Shown here: positions 22,024 to 34,969 of the stretch, in pieces | How the letters are laid out: every line of letters starts with the position of its first letter | Numbering within the stretch: the first letter of the stretch is position 1 | NCBI GenBank assembly: GCA_032207245.1 | Contig: CM063502.1 | Span: forward strand, 139,306,673-139,370,672 | Length of the DNA stretch: 64,000 nucleotides | Source of the DNA: Pardosa pseudoannulata | Taxonomy: Eukaryota; Arthropoda; Arachnida; Araneae; Lycosidae | Direction: 5' to 3' | The notes under the pieces: model-generated | Told to the model about the DNA's origin: nothing | Databases searched by the model: none | What the model saw: only the letters and a program-made list of their open reading frames with translations | Translations under genes and position numbers: made by a program

Positions 22024-23255
22024 CTAGGGTTACTAGGAAATTTTTGCGATACGTGCAGACGAGAATTTAAAAAATAAAAATAACGGTTTAATTTTTAAAT
22101 ACAAAGTATTTTAACACAGGAGATGATTTTTTACTGACTTATTTCAACTTATTTAGCGTAGAATAAATTTTAAACAGAACAGAAAATGAAGTTGAGAACA
22201 TTTTCACACTATGATTTTCTACGATTTTAAAGAAGGATTAAATCAAGAAGAATGCTTCCAACGGTTGCAATTGGCATTTTCTGATGAATCTCCAGATCTT
22301 GCTACTGTATTCAGATGGTTTAAAGAATTTAGCAGAGGTCGCAGTTTTCTTCAGGATGAAGAACACACAAGAAGGCCGCCGTCGGTAGTAATCCTGGATA
22401 ATGTGTCTGCCATACGAAAGATGTTAATGGATGATAATTGCTGTACCTATCAAATTATACAGAAGGAACTTAACATTCACGAAATTATTAATGAATAATT
22501 ACATATGGAAAAAGTAGTTTGCTGTTGGGTTCCCCATAATTTAACTGAGCACCTAAAAGGGGAGCGTGTCAGAATCAGTAAAGAAACTCTTAAATTGCTA
22601 AATGATGGTGGCCACCGCATCATTTCTAAAATTTTAACGGGTGATAAAACGTACATACCTTTTTTTGACGTTCCAACACATCAAGAAAGCAAAGCATGGG
22701 TCTTTGAAGATGATCCCACGCCGACAATGGTGAAAAGACATGGAAAAAGTGATTTATGCCTTTTTCTTCAGAAGTACGGGACTGGTCAAAGCCATCAGGT
22801 TGGAAGGACAGAAGACAGTAACAGAAAACTGGTATATCACTAAATGTTTTCCACAAATTCTACAAGTGAATGTTAGGGAACTAATGCTTCACCATGACAA
22901 TGCATCTTCACATACAGCCGGATTAATAGTTGAGTTTCTTAAACAAAAACAAATTAAAGTGATAGAACATCCGTCGTATTCACTTTATCTAGCTATGTGT
23001 GACTTTTGGTTATTCTTTAATCTAAAAGAAAACTTACGTGGACGTCGTTTTCATTCAGAAGAAGAGATAGATGTGGCTATAAATGCATTTTTTCATCTGT
23101 TCCAAGAAATGAATGTCTTGAGGCATTTAATCTGTGGAAAATCCTTCTACAAAAGTGCATTGGTGCTGGAATAGACTACTTTGTACACACCTAAAATTTT
23201 GTAAGTATAACTTTAAAAACCTAGTTGTATCTCAAAAATTTCAGAGTGACCCTCG
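22024..23255 (+). mobile_element. mariner transposon, complete but decayed
   Basis: TA (22022-22023) then 'ctagggttactaggaaattt' at the left; the right end complements to 'cgagggtcactctgaaattt' and is followed by TA (23256-23257). The inverted ends match over about 30 bp with a few differences. Length is 1232 bp, close to the ~1.3 kb usual for mariner. It encloses a broken transposase. Confidence 0.9.
22211..23174 (+). pseudogene. mariner transposase, frameshifted (DD34D type)
   Basis: Three overlapping frames (22211-22498, 22505-22843, 22740-23174) together cover most of a mariner transposase. The first carries the N-terminal helix-turn-helix region. The second has the diagnostic W-V-P-H-x-L-T and then I-L-T-G-D-K, which holds the first catalytic aspartate. 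The third has L-H-H-D-N-A-S-S-H (second aspartate) and M-C-D-F-W-L-F (third). Thirty-four residues separate the last two aspartates, the mariner D34D signature. The usual 'YSPDLAPCDF' is changed to YSLYLAMCDF. Stops and at least two frame changes prevent a full protein. Role when alive: cut-and-paste transposition at TA. Confidence 0.9.
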
Positions 23256-23345
23256 TATTTACACATTTCTATGGATGTGTGTTAGGATAAATTTCAATAA
23301 ATAAACTTTGTAGCTTTATAGAATTTATTCATCTCAAAACTGAAT

Positions 23346-23930
23346 CGTATCTTTTTTATTATTAAAACCAATATTGTTACAAGAGCACTTCAAAATCTTG
23401 GATATAGCTGAGCACTAAATAATCAAAATGTATATTCTAGATCTTACAAAAAAGAAAATTATTAAAGATTACATTTTTCTGTGATGAAAGTATTGTGTGT
23501 TTGAAATTTATTATGACATTCTGCTCCCAGGTTTGAACCATTTCCCTACGCTGTGATTTCTAAAAATAGATATCTGTGAAGTGCGTTGTCCTCTATAATT
23601 GAGTTTATACACGGGAGAAAAAGACCACCGTTTCATCCGGAACCAGAATTACTTCTTAGTTTCGATGTGAAAATTGTATCATCGAGAAATTTTTTTTATA
23701 AGAGCACTCAGATATATAATTCGCCTTAATTTTTCTTGATTTAAGTACAAGATTTAAGTTTTACAGCTATTTCGCGCTATAAAACAATTATTTTAAATAC
23801 TGAAAAATGACGATGCAGTTTTTTTTTACTTAATCGAAGAAAAACAGCATCGACTTTAAAAGAGTAAAAGGTAGTTTTTTTTTATCAAAAGAGTGAAAAA
23901 ATTTGTTCATAAGCGGTGTATATTCCCTTT
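23346..23930 (+). repeat. Tandem family R, unit 4
   Basis: Continues the series with 'ccaatattgttacaagagc', 'ctgtgatttctaaaaatag' and 'cttagtttcgatgtgaaaa', and fades out near 23930. It is more diverged from unit 1 than unit 3 is. Confidence 0.75.
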
Positions 23931-25260
23931 ACATTTATATTTGTCCAATTAAAAGCATTGAAAATGTACTTCATCTTCAATCCAGTCTTTTACTTACTTT
24001 TGAGTCGTTTTATCATTATTATTTATTTGTTCTTTACTCTTTCAAGTTTTCGATAAACCATTGGATTTAAAACCATTCTTACGACTTTGTTTAAAAGTTT
24101 AAAAGTTTTTAAAAGTTCTATAAAAGTTTTTTCACGATAGGGAAGTAAATTATTGTACAAATAGATCTCTTTCTAATTTAGATGATATAGTTACAGATAA
24201 TTTATTCTATAGCTTATTTAGAAGGAAAAAAGTTTTCTAAGTTTTTGCGAAATATTTAAAAATAGCTTTCATTGTAAGTCCTTTTTTAGAATCTCCAGTG
24301 TTAAATTATTTTACACTTCTATGATCAAATATTATCTGAAAGAGTGTTATGTTTGTCCCTAATACTTAAAGTTTGCTCACAAAAGACACAAGTATTTATT
24401 CCAGTAGTAAATTTGAAATACACGAAATCGTCCTTCTTGTTTAGTAATTATTTAGAAAATATTTAGAGTGAAAAAAATATATTTTTTCATTTTTGAATAT
24501 TTTTTTTAATATTTTATTCTGTTCGTGAACTTCAACAATTATAAAATGTATTGCCCCTTTGATTCAGTTTTTTTTTTATAATCAAAACCATAATACATAT
24601 TAAAACCTTTTTATATAATCGTTCACTGATTTCCTTTACTTTTCAAAATTAATTATCTTAATATGTTTTGAAATTACTACATACTACTTTCAAATGCACT
24701 TGCTTTAATAAAAAACAAAGCTCTGACGAAAATTTGAGAATGACTTAGAAGGACCTCACATTGAATGTCGTGTAAATAAAATGTGGTAATTCTGAGTAGC
24801 CAAAGTTCAACAGCATTACTCAATGACTGCTTTAGAGTCGCAAGCAAAGTAAAAGTGTCCTGAATTGAAAATAACTCCAACTTGATTTATCTCAAATCCC
24901 ACATGAAAATTTAACCAAAGACAGAGTAACTAAAAAAACATTCTAGTTATAATTAGGTAGTTTGTAAAGAACAAATTAAATATTCTGATCTGAAATTTTA
25001 AGGCTAACTACATTTTGCAACATGCGATTGGAATATTAACTGTTCATTACAGGACACTACTTTCAAAATACTTTAATCTGTACACAATATTCTGAATACA
25101 TTTTACACTTAATTTCAAGATAATGATTGCAATGTAATTCTCTTAAATAGCTCTTAAGTCGAAAGTAGAATGTTCGCACTTTTCGCTAGAAAAGTGTTGC
25201 CAATAAAAATAGTTTTTAGATATTATCAATTTCTCTCCCCCCCTTTCCCCTCTCTCTGAA
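23931..25260. other. AT-rich intergenic sequence
   Basis: No gene recognised. The 67-codon minus frame at 24677-24880 has no domain. The text 'aatattctgatctgaaa' at about 24980 resembles 18210, hinting at a weak dispersed repeat. Confidence 0.35.
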
Positions 25261-25266
25261 TATATA

Positions 25267-25359
<93 letters not shown>

Positions 25360-25395
25360 AGATATATAGATATATAGATATATGTATGTATATAC
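25261..25395. repeat. (TA)n with (TATAGA)n microsatellite
   Basis: A long TA run followed by TATAGA and GATATA variants, preceded by a pyrimidine-rich run (25232-25258). The 90-codon minus frame across it is an artefact. Confidence 0.95.
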
Positions 25396-28300
25396 TGAAA
25401 TGTTAACCGGCTCAATACGTTATTGGACCACTAAAAAAGACAGAATGGTGTATGAAATATTAAAATATATATATATTCCTTTAAATTTCAATTTTACGGT
25501 GCAAAAATTATTAAAGGATATCATTTAACAAGTACGTGGTGCAAACTGAAGGATTTTAAAAATATCTAAGAAATATGTCTTGTATACTAACTTGTTTTCT
25601 GTCTTTCTCTCTTATAGATACACACAAAAGTTAAAAAATTACTGATACTATTACTTATTAGAAAAAGTAAAACTATTACTTATTAGAAGATTAGTGTCAC
25701 TTATGCATTTTTTGCTCACAATTTTTACCTACCAAAAGTTTCTATCAAATGTCAAGTATATGATTTTGCAGATTGTAAGATAGAAGTAAAATATGTATGC
25801 TCATAATAAAAAATTACTATATATTGATATAGATAGATAGATAGATATTGGTTTCAGCTTTTATTATTTTTAAAAACCTAAACTATGATAATGAGATACT
25901 TAAGTATTTTCTAGAATTTTTACAATTAATGTTTGCTGTAACCAAGTTCACTATGAGTTTATTTGGTAATAGATCTATGTGACAATTAAAATTGATCCCG
26001 AGATTCGATAATGATTTGGCTTTTATTTCTGAAACCCTGAGCGACAAGTATTCAGTAAACATTTCGTTGCTAATGGATTGTGACCTTATATATATTTTGT
26101 TGGCTTTTCAATTTTTAGAAAGAAAAGCTATTACGGGAGATATTTAGTTGAGTTTCAATCTAAAATAAGAAAAGGTATCTAGAACACATTTTTTTTCACG
26201 TTCAAAACAGGAAAAAAATTGATTAAAATTACCATATTGCATCTGTAAGATTTAGCAAAAAAAATCTTTTCATTTCCAAAAATGCTTTCAGTGAAAATAT
26301 TTAGAATTTTCTGTAAAGCAGATATCAGAAAATATAAAGGTTCTCATACTTGCTAGGATCAATTGCACACGACAGCTGCGTCGTTTACAGAACACTGAAT
26401 AGCGATTCTAGTGGAAATAGTTTTTGTAAACCTGTTTGTTTGGATTTTCGCAAGAAAATTCGTATAATCTATGGAACTAGATTTCTCTATTGATTTTATC
26501 AAAGAGCATCATATCGAGAAAAATTTCTTCATTTGGGAAACAAATGGTAGGAGTATTAAAATGATATTAATTATATTGAATCATCTTGATCAGAGTTAAT
26601 TCTATTTTTTCCATTATTAAATGAAATGAAAGACGAACATCCTGGGTTCTACAAAGAACTAGACAGAGTTAAGAAGGGGGAATGGAATAAAAAGTACACA
26701 ATGCCTAGTTTTCGTATAACACTAAATATTCTAAATATTTTGGTAAGATGGTGGAAGGTTTTGACTCACAAGAATTACGAGAACGTTCCTTTTTTATTTA
26801 TATAAATTTTGCTGCTTTAAAATCAGATTTCTCCCCATTGCTTCAAAATAACAATCAGATAAATTGAGGAAGAGTAAAGGTCAGGGAATTAGGCTAAAAC
26901 ATCCATCATATTTCCCCAAACCGAGCCATTATCATAAAAAGTTGTTCCCAAAAGTAGGTTTAAGAAACCGAAACAAATGCAACTGATTGAGATGGAGATG
27001 CGAAAATTTTGCAGTACATTGTACAAAAGTCACATTTATATGCGGGGATGCAATATATTGTTTTAAATGAAAGTCAAAATATGTAAATAAATTCATAACA
27101 TACCGCTAGTGATATTTTAACAGAAATTATTTTTTAAGGGACAGGCAAAAATAATAACGATGGAAAGTCAAAACAATCAAGTACTTGAAATGTAACCTCC
27201 ATATGCTATCAAACTTATCAACTAAATGCAATAAACTGCTTTAAATGAGTTATATTATTATTTAAAATATTAAATATTCATTTAGTAAAAGAATAGGTCA
27301 GTAATAGGATTCTTCTATTAAAAAGTTAGATTTTCTGTAAAGTATTTTTGTTTGAAACTACTGAGAATTCCCATTCTAGAAAGCTCATTTATTTCGTTTC
27401 AAAGTGTAAATATATAAATCCATTTAGATCCATTTAGGAACAGATTAATTTTGAGCGTTAAAAGGCCTTAACTGAGCTGGTTTTCTTACGAAAGCATAGC
27501 TTTCTTTATTGATGGGAAGGGCTAATGAAGTTCTACTTTAAAGACTAAAAAAGTAACATACTGTAAACTTTCTTTTAACTGTCAATGCTTACTTTTATTT
27601 CTGAGAAGTAGATGCTTTTCGACCACTTAACAGAATACCTACCACCTGAAAACCCCTGTTCTTTCAAACAAAAATATTTTTTTCAGTAGCTTCGTTTAGC
27701 AAGAGTAAAAGAGTGAGAGCTAAGTATAGAATACATTACTTCAGCCTTTTATGTTTGGAACAAAATATGCAAAAGAAAAAAAAAGATTTGAACATTTTAA
27801 GGCGACAAAACGTTTTAAGTAATTAAAAATATATATCTTTTATAAAAACTATTTTATGCTCTGTTTCAGGCAACGAGAACATTTTTCTAGAAGTGTTATA
27901 ACAAATACCTTATTTTAACAAAAAGGGAAAAATCTGAACAAAGCACATTGTATAGATTTAATATATTCAGTCAGTTGTATAATTGATTATAAATTTAGGA
28001 AGTACACAATTAGTGTAAAAAAGAATAATTTTTTTCGGTTCATATAATAGATTGAAAATCAGTATATGAACAGAAGATTTAAGAATTATCTTGTGAAGAT
28101 TTAAAGCAAGGATAGAAAAAAGAAAAGCGATTTCTTAATGAAACCTAGCCAGAGCTAATTGGATATATTATTTTTCAGTAAATTTTTTAATAGATATAAT
28201 TTTACTATTTAAATAATAGTAAAGCTTATGTAAGTATACCAATGTGAATATAGACAACACTCGTTTTCTTATTATACTTTTCTTATTAATTCATTGGGAA

Positions 28301-30539
28301 AACATTTGTTTGCATTTTTTCAGACTTTTCAAGTTCATTACAGGAAAGTGATGAAGTTAGCCACTATACGTGATATACAAAAAACGTTTTTTGAACACAA
28401 AAGTAATTAATCTCTCTAAATGTGGAAAACTTCAAAAACTGTTGTGATATAATAGTAAAATTATTTTATCTCAACAACAAGCAAAAATGTTTGATACACA
28501 GATATAAGACTCTCTTCCAGGTAAAGTTTACATGTACTTAACCAACATTATGCCTGATGTGAGAAAATATATAAACACCATCCTCGAACAAACTACCACC
28601 ATTAAGGATCTTATTTCCAAAATTAAAAAACTCTTTTTCAAGTGTATTCAGATTCCTCCAACATTAAATGTATGAAAAAAGAGTAATTTTAACTATACTC
28701 TATATTTAAATAGTTTCTAATTATTGTATAACAATTAACGGTCCGTGTTTATGCGCATGGAACTTCAGTTCAATTTCTGAAGAAAGCAGGGATGAATTTG
28801 TGTTGTCTCCGTATAAAGAGTAATCTGTAACACTTATATGGTACCAGCACATGCAAGTATGGGTTCAACAAAACCGTCGTATTAAGTGGGTGAAGGCTAA
28901 AAAAGGATGAGTAAAAAAAAAGGATTTAATATACCTAGGGCACTGAACTACTAGGCTAATCAACCCTGACCTTAATCAATAAAAAACTTTACAGCACTGT
29001 TTGTAGACGTTTGTAAGAATATACGCACAAGTGGAAATGTATTAATCTTATTGTTTTATCATATATTTTGTTTTAATATATTAAAACTTATGTTTGTTCA
29101 GACAGACATCAATGTGTTGATATTACAAAATATTTCATCCCAAAAAACGCTGATAATAGTATATATCCTTCGTCAAAGCAATTGTTACTTCCCATAACTA
29201 TTTTATAAGTATATAAATTATCTTTTTTTATTATTTTTGCTTAAATAAACCTTTATTTAGATGATAAATGTTCATAGTGATAATTAAGGCAATTTAGTTT
29301 TTTAAAATTGAAAACGAATTTCAAAAAGTTAAAGATTTTCCAAATATTTAACTTTGTCAATAAATATTACTCATAGCACTGAAATATCACTTAATGATTA
29401 TGTTTATTGACAGAAAACAGTTTAAACTTTTTAATCTTCTTTAGATCTAATTTATAAACATAAAAGAATTAAATATTTATCATTTTTTCGAATGATATTT
29501 ACTGAACCTCTTTTAAAATATGCATTCATTATTCTTTCCTACGTATGTACGTAAGAAATTTAATAACATGTTTACGGATTTTGGTATTATATTTTCAGAT
29601 TTCTTTAGATCTTGTTTTTTTAATCTGAAGTTTCTTTTTGCTTAGTTTTCTTTCTCTTACTCAATTTTTTTTCCAAACTAAGACAGCTAAAATTAAATAA
29701 ATTTAGATTCAAAAGAAAACTTTTGTACGTGGATTTTTCTTTTCCTTCAACTCTGTTTTTCAATACTACAAGTTTTTTTTTTACTAGCAAAGTAAAATAA
29801 TTGAGAGGAACGTGTTTATTTTAAACTCGAAACCTTTTACGCAAAAGTTGTTTTTATCCTGAGAAATGCAGGAAATGGTAAAATATGATGCGATAAGTAA
29901 AGCTTTTCTTCGGAGTAATTTAACATAAATTAGCAAAGAATATTTTCGAACTGTAAGTACTTTTCACTAGAATGCTATACTTTTATGCTAACTAAAAAAG
30001 AGTTAATTCTATAGAATAAATAATAAAAAAAATATAGATAATTTGAAAATATATTGTAAATATTTATTTCATTTCCGTTTTTCTAATCAAAAGTATTTAC
30101 GAAAATCCCCAATAATAAAGCAATATTTTTATACATTTCTTCTTTATTTAACTACATATCAGGAAAATATTTTCCTAATAATACTATTTCCTAATAATAA
30201 TATTAGGAATTAATTTCCTAATAATACATGCGCATTATTACAATGTGTATTAAGGTACTACAGTTTTTTGGTCATACAGTATATTGAAGGAGACCAACAG
30301 GAGGCTAAATTGTTAAAGACACTACTTAATTTTTTGGATTTTCTAATTTAGATGAGTTCTTTTTAAAAATAGTTGGTTTTAGGCCGCATAAGTAGTTTTT
30401 TTTTATTTATAAGATTGAATAAGAGAGATCCTATAATTAACAATACTACAAGTAAGCGAAGTTATTTATTTTTTCCATGAAATTAAAAAGTACGTTAATA
30501 CAAATAAAGCTAATCATAGTATTTAGCGATGTAACTTTT
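25396..30539. other. About 5 kb of AT-rich sequence with nothing recognised
   Basis: No open frame of length, no repeat family seen elsewhere in the window, and no RNA gene. A short GATA run occurs at 25830-25850, and a nest of 'cctaataata' direct and inverted copies lies at about 30165-30235. This could be intron or intergenic DNA. Confidence 0.4.
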
Positions 30540-31009
30540 TGTTGCAAATAGAGCTTCTGTGGTGTTTGTGTGTCATTGTCTTGGACCAATATTGCATGTT
30601 GTAGAAGTTCAGTGTTTTGATGTCATGCTCTGATGAGAATTTCAATCAACTGGTGCTGAGGGGTGATCACTTCTTTGACTACTGTCCGTTTAGTGATCTC
30701 CCACGTGTTCTCTATGGCGTGAGTTCCCTAACCAGAACAAATGAGAACGCATTTTGTGAACAGAAATACAATAACACTCCTGGCTTTGTGTTTTGATGCC
30801 AAATTTTTCATAGAATTGTATTCTTCATCACCAAGGGACCATTTATCGAATTTTGTCAGTAGTTGAGTTTTAGGACTCTCTTGTAATGATCCAACCTTAT
30901 GGTTTCTTCCGCAATATACAAACATTCTAATGCCCTGGAACAATATCACATATTCCACAATGACACTAATCGTTCGTTTAACCTTCTCTTGAGGACAGTC
31001 GTGCGACAA
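30540..31009 (-). pseudogene. Protein-like relic, possibly a transposase remnant
   Basis: A 93-codon minus frame (31009-30728) has balanced composition unlike the AT-rich noise around it. The sequence continues past its stop with I-E-N-T-W-E-I-T-K-R-T-V, which resembles the 'PIENxWxxxKRxV' block containing the catalytic glutamate of Tc1-type transposases. No HTH, other catalytic residue or inverted repeat could be placed. Another decayed gene or chance similarity is possible. Confidence 0.3.
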
Positions 31010-31329
31010 ATAATTTTACAATAATAATAATAATAAGGTTTAAAAAATGATTCTAAATAATTCTATAATTTATTATTTTTCAACGTGAGTGTCATTTATG
31101 TTGAGATTCTCCCAGTTCTAGATCAGTTTGAAAATGGCTTCATAGAGCTCTGTCGTTTGTGATTAGAGCTAGGGTTTCTTTCTGGAGAACCCGGGGTCTC
31201 GAGAATAAGATTTTTTTTTATTTTTTGTATTCCCGGGAACAAACACAAAGATTGATTTTAATTTTGACATCTGTCGTTAAACCTGGATTGTTTGAGTTCT
31301 TATCTGCTCCTAATATATATTTTTTTCGT

Positions 31330-34165
31330 ATAGGTCCTAACAACAGAAATCTCTATTTGGAGAATAACACGCTTGCAGGCCTGTGTTCAATAAAATCATT
31401 ATCAGATACTGAAAATAACATTGAAAGAACTGAACCAGGTGCTTTTAAATGTGTTAAAGATATAAAGGAAATATTTTTGTCTAAAAACAAATTTCACTTC
31501 CTCCCACGTGTTCAAAGACATGTATTTTCTGACAGATATGTTCCTTGATAACAATAACTTTTCAACTTTCGAAGAAGGAACCTTTGACGACCTCTATTCA
31601 TTAAAGTTTCTTATCCTTAATTCAAATTCTATTCATTATTTACCTGATTTTATTTTTCGCAACTTAGAAAATATCTTACATTTATCTATTAATAATAACA
31701 TTTTAGAGACATTAAACATACTCCTACTCTTTACCTTGAAGAAACTGCATTATCTTGATTTAAGATATAATAAGTTGAAGGAAACTGCTGATAGTCTTGC
31801 AAACAGTAAGAATTTACATATTTTAAATCTCACTGGAAATGAAGGTCTGACTTTTCAAAATAATTCTTTTTGTGTCTTAAAAAATTTAGAATCATTATAT
31901 TGATATGAGTGTAATGTAGTGTCCCTACCACGTTATATATTTTTGTATACTCCTACATTAAAATCTATTGATTTTTCGTACAACAAACTGATAGAAATTA
32001 ACTCAGGTATGTTTAGTATGCTAAGATATATCAGGGTATTAAATATGCAATTTAATCACATTGCCGAAATTAAAGATCAGGGTTTTGAACACAACATTAA
32101 TATGAGATCACTTCATCTCGCAGGGAATGCTATTTCAGAAATTAAAAGTACCGCTTTTAAAGGCTTGTTTTCACTAGAAGTACTTGATATTTCTTTAAAC
32201 AGGTTGAAAAAACTCGAAAACGTGCTTTCAAAGATGATAAATTTACATTTATTGAAAATTAGTCACAATTTTTAAAAATGCAACAAAATGCTGCATATGA
32301 GAATTTTCTGGCAAGACTTTGTTAACCTCGATATTAGTCATAATAAAATCGAAGTTTTATCAGATGTATTCTTGAACAACAGAATGATTAAACGGGTTGA
32401 TATTAGTCAAAATCATCAAATGCATCTATATAAGGATTATTTTAAAGGTTTGGTTAAGTTGAGCACCCTAAAAATAAATGACTGCAATGCAACTCTAACA
32501 CCAAACGGTATGTTTTCATATACTCACCAAATCTGTCCAGTGTCTCCATGCATGGAAACCACTTGCAATAAATCTTTTTAGAAATGTTCAGTCAGTTGAA
32601 AAACTTAAAGATTCTTGATATTGGTATGAATAGAATCTTTTCATTAAATGGTAAACTTTTCATACTCAACAATAAATTGAGATTACTATTTTTATTTTTA
32701 AAAAATTACAGAAAATAAACAGGAGATATTTCACTGGTCTTTCATCCTTAAAATTCCTCGATATTTCTGAGAAAATATAGAAAATATTGAAAGCAACAGT
32801 TTTGAATTCTTGTCACAACTGCACTTCCTAAATATTAGTCATAACTTCGCACATTCGTTTAGTGATATATTTGCACATTGTGACAATCTTAGAGAAATAG
32901 ACATCAGTTACAATTATTTAACAGATATTGGAGATCAGAATTGGCATAATCTCTTAAATCTGCAAAGAATAAAAGCATCATATAACTTCGTAGAAATATT
33001 ATATTTGACTGAAATTCCTCAAGTCATTATAAACTTAAAATTCAATAATGTGAAAACAATATATATGAATGGAGAAAACGAAGAAACATCTTTATTTTTA
33101 AATAAAGGAACAAAATTTGAAAATGTGTTTGGAAATCCTCTACAATGCGACTGCATTCTTTACGAATTTTATAAAGAATCAACTGAAATTTCTTTTTATA
33201 ATATGTTAAATTTGTGAATGGTCTTACATATGTCAGTATCTTGCTGCTGAATGAGGGAAAACAGTATCTAGTGTCAAAGCTACTGATTTTGTACGTAATA
33301 TTACTGATTTTTGTCCCAAGAGATGTGTATGCAAATATGGCGAATATCTAAGGGCCACGATCTTAAACTGTAACGATAAACATTATAGATATATGCCTCC
33401 AGAAGTTCCTTACAATATAAATATCTTATACATAAGCAGGAATAATTTGATTTCCCTCTCGAAGCTGAATGAAGTAATGTGAGAGAATTCGACAGAGATC
33501 CATGCTGATGGTAATGAAATCGTATATGAGGAGTTCTACAATCCAAAGCAGTTAACATTCTTGGGTCTTAGTGATAATAAACTTACACGATTTCCACAGA
33601 CTCTTGAGGAATATGCTAAAAGAGTAAAAGATTTTAATCTCACACTTTACAGAAACTTGTAGCCCTGCGATTGTTCCATTGTTCCTTTTAAGGCTTTTCT
33701 TTCTCAACATTTCCCTCAAAATAATGATTTCTCTCTTTTGAAGTTATAAACGATTCCGAAAGTACTATTTTACTGTAAGATATGGAGTATTTTGATGTCT
33801 GCCCATATTATCAGTATGTAGAAGCAATTATTTCATTGTTTTGCATCGGATTAAAAAAAGCGAATGGTTTCACTTTGAATTTCAAGCAGCTCACCTTAAA
33901 ACTCTGAAAGACAAAAAAGATAGATTGATACTCGTTCTCATAGGAGATTTACCTGATAAAGAAGAAAAGGAAAAGGATTTACAGTACGTGATTTCTACGA
34001 AAACCTACCTTCAGTGGGATGAAAGATGATTTTGGTAGAAACTTTGGTATTCTATTTACGAAGAAAATAATTTCATAGTTACAGAGAAAAAGAATTGGTT
34101 TGAAAACCATTTTTGTTGCCTATGAAAGAAAAATTCAGAAACTCGAAGAAGCTATATGAGTGGAA
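31330..34165 (+). pseudogene. Toll-type receptor pseudogene
   Basis: A chain of LRR-coding frames broken by stops and shifts. LRR segments lie at 31330-31548, 31508-31900, 31919-32272 and 32288-32520, and continue shifted through 32520-32800 and 32810-33125. In-frame stops occur at 31901 and 32273, and frame changes near 31520, 32520 and 32770. A C-terminal cap (N-P-L-Q-C-D-C) at about 33140 is followed by an N-terminal cap (C-P-K-R-C-V-C) at about 33315, two or three more LRRs and a second cap (P-C-D-C) at about 33663. That order is the arthropod Toll ectodomain. At 33860-34035 comes the second half of a TIR domain: S-E-W-F-x-F-E-F, R-L-I-L-V-L-I-G-D-L, and a final F-W (box 3). The end of the transmembrane segment and TIR box 1 are missing. 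No signal peptide is visible. Confidence 0.88.
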
Positions 34166-34169
34166 TTAT

Positions 34170-34967
34170 ATATAATTGTAAGTATATACTCGAATTAAAA
34201 GAAATGGTATCTGTTTTTCAATATATTTATTTGTATTCTCTTTTAAAAATATCTGGATTTATTTTTTGAAAAATTGAAAGACAATAATTGATTTTTTATC
34301 AAATTACTTTCTAAGGCTATTCTTACTTAATTCTACTGTAAAACTATTTTATTCATAAAAAATAAAATTATACAAAAAATTATCGCTATTTTCTGTTAGA
34401 TTCTAGAACAGAATATATAATGGAAACTCACATATACGAAAACCAGGGAGACTGGATAATTCTTTATGTAAGTGAATACTTCATATATGTGAATTGTAGT
34501 CGTTTCAGCTAATGAAATCCTGGAAACGCTTCTGTGTTTTCTGTTTTTTAACAAACAAACTTAGTCTAAAGGTAAAAAAGATATTAATATTGATATTTAT
34601 AAAATATAACAACAAATTTAATTTTTTTATACATTCAATGCAGCAACTTTTTGCCTTTATTCAACGCTTACATACAGTGAACATTTTTTTATAAAACGCT
34701 TTTAAACAAAAATAGTATTAAATGTTGAAAGAAATGGAAAACTTGGATTAAAAACATTCTCCACTTTTTGAAGAATAATACAAACAAAAATACAAAAGAA
34801 AAAACAAGGAAATTATAGGAAGATGTTAATATGCACAGTACAAATCTGTTCATGTAACATTTTTACTCCTTTCGTATCACTCAATAACACTTACATTCGT
34901 AAATATAAGGAGGGGATCGAACATCAAAGTGAATGCTTCGTATAAGTAAGTTTCCACTGAATATATA
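34170..34967. other. AT-rich intergenic sequence
   Basis: No gene recognised. It separates the Toll relic from the Tc1 element. The 60-codon frame at 34512-34694 has no supporting feature. Confidence 0.4.
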
Positions 34968-34969
34968 TA

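Larger units (their letters stand above)
21501..23345 (+). repeat. Tandem family R, unit 3, split by mariner
   Basis: Unit 3 runs from 'gagcacttaagattcttcgg' to 22023, is interrupted by the mariner at 22024-23255, and resumes at 'tatttacacatttctatgg'. Once the insertion and the duplicated TA are discounted, the two sides read continuously against units 1 and 2b. Confidence 0.8.
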
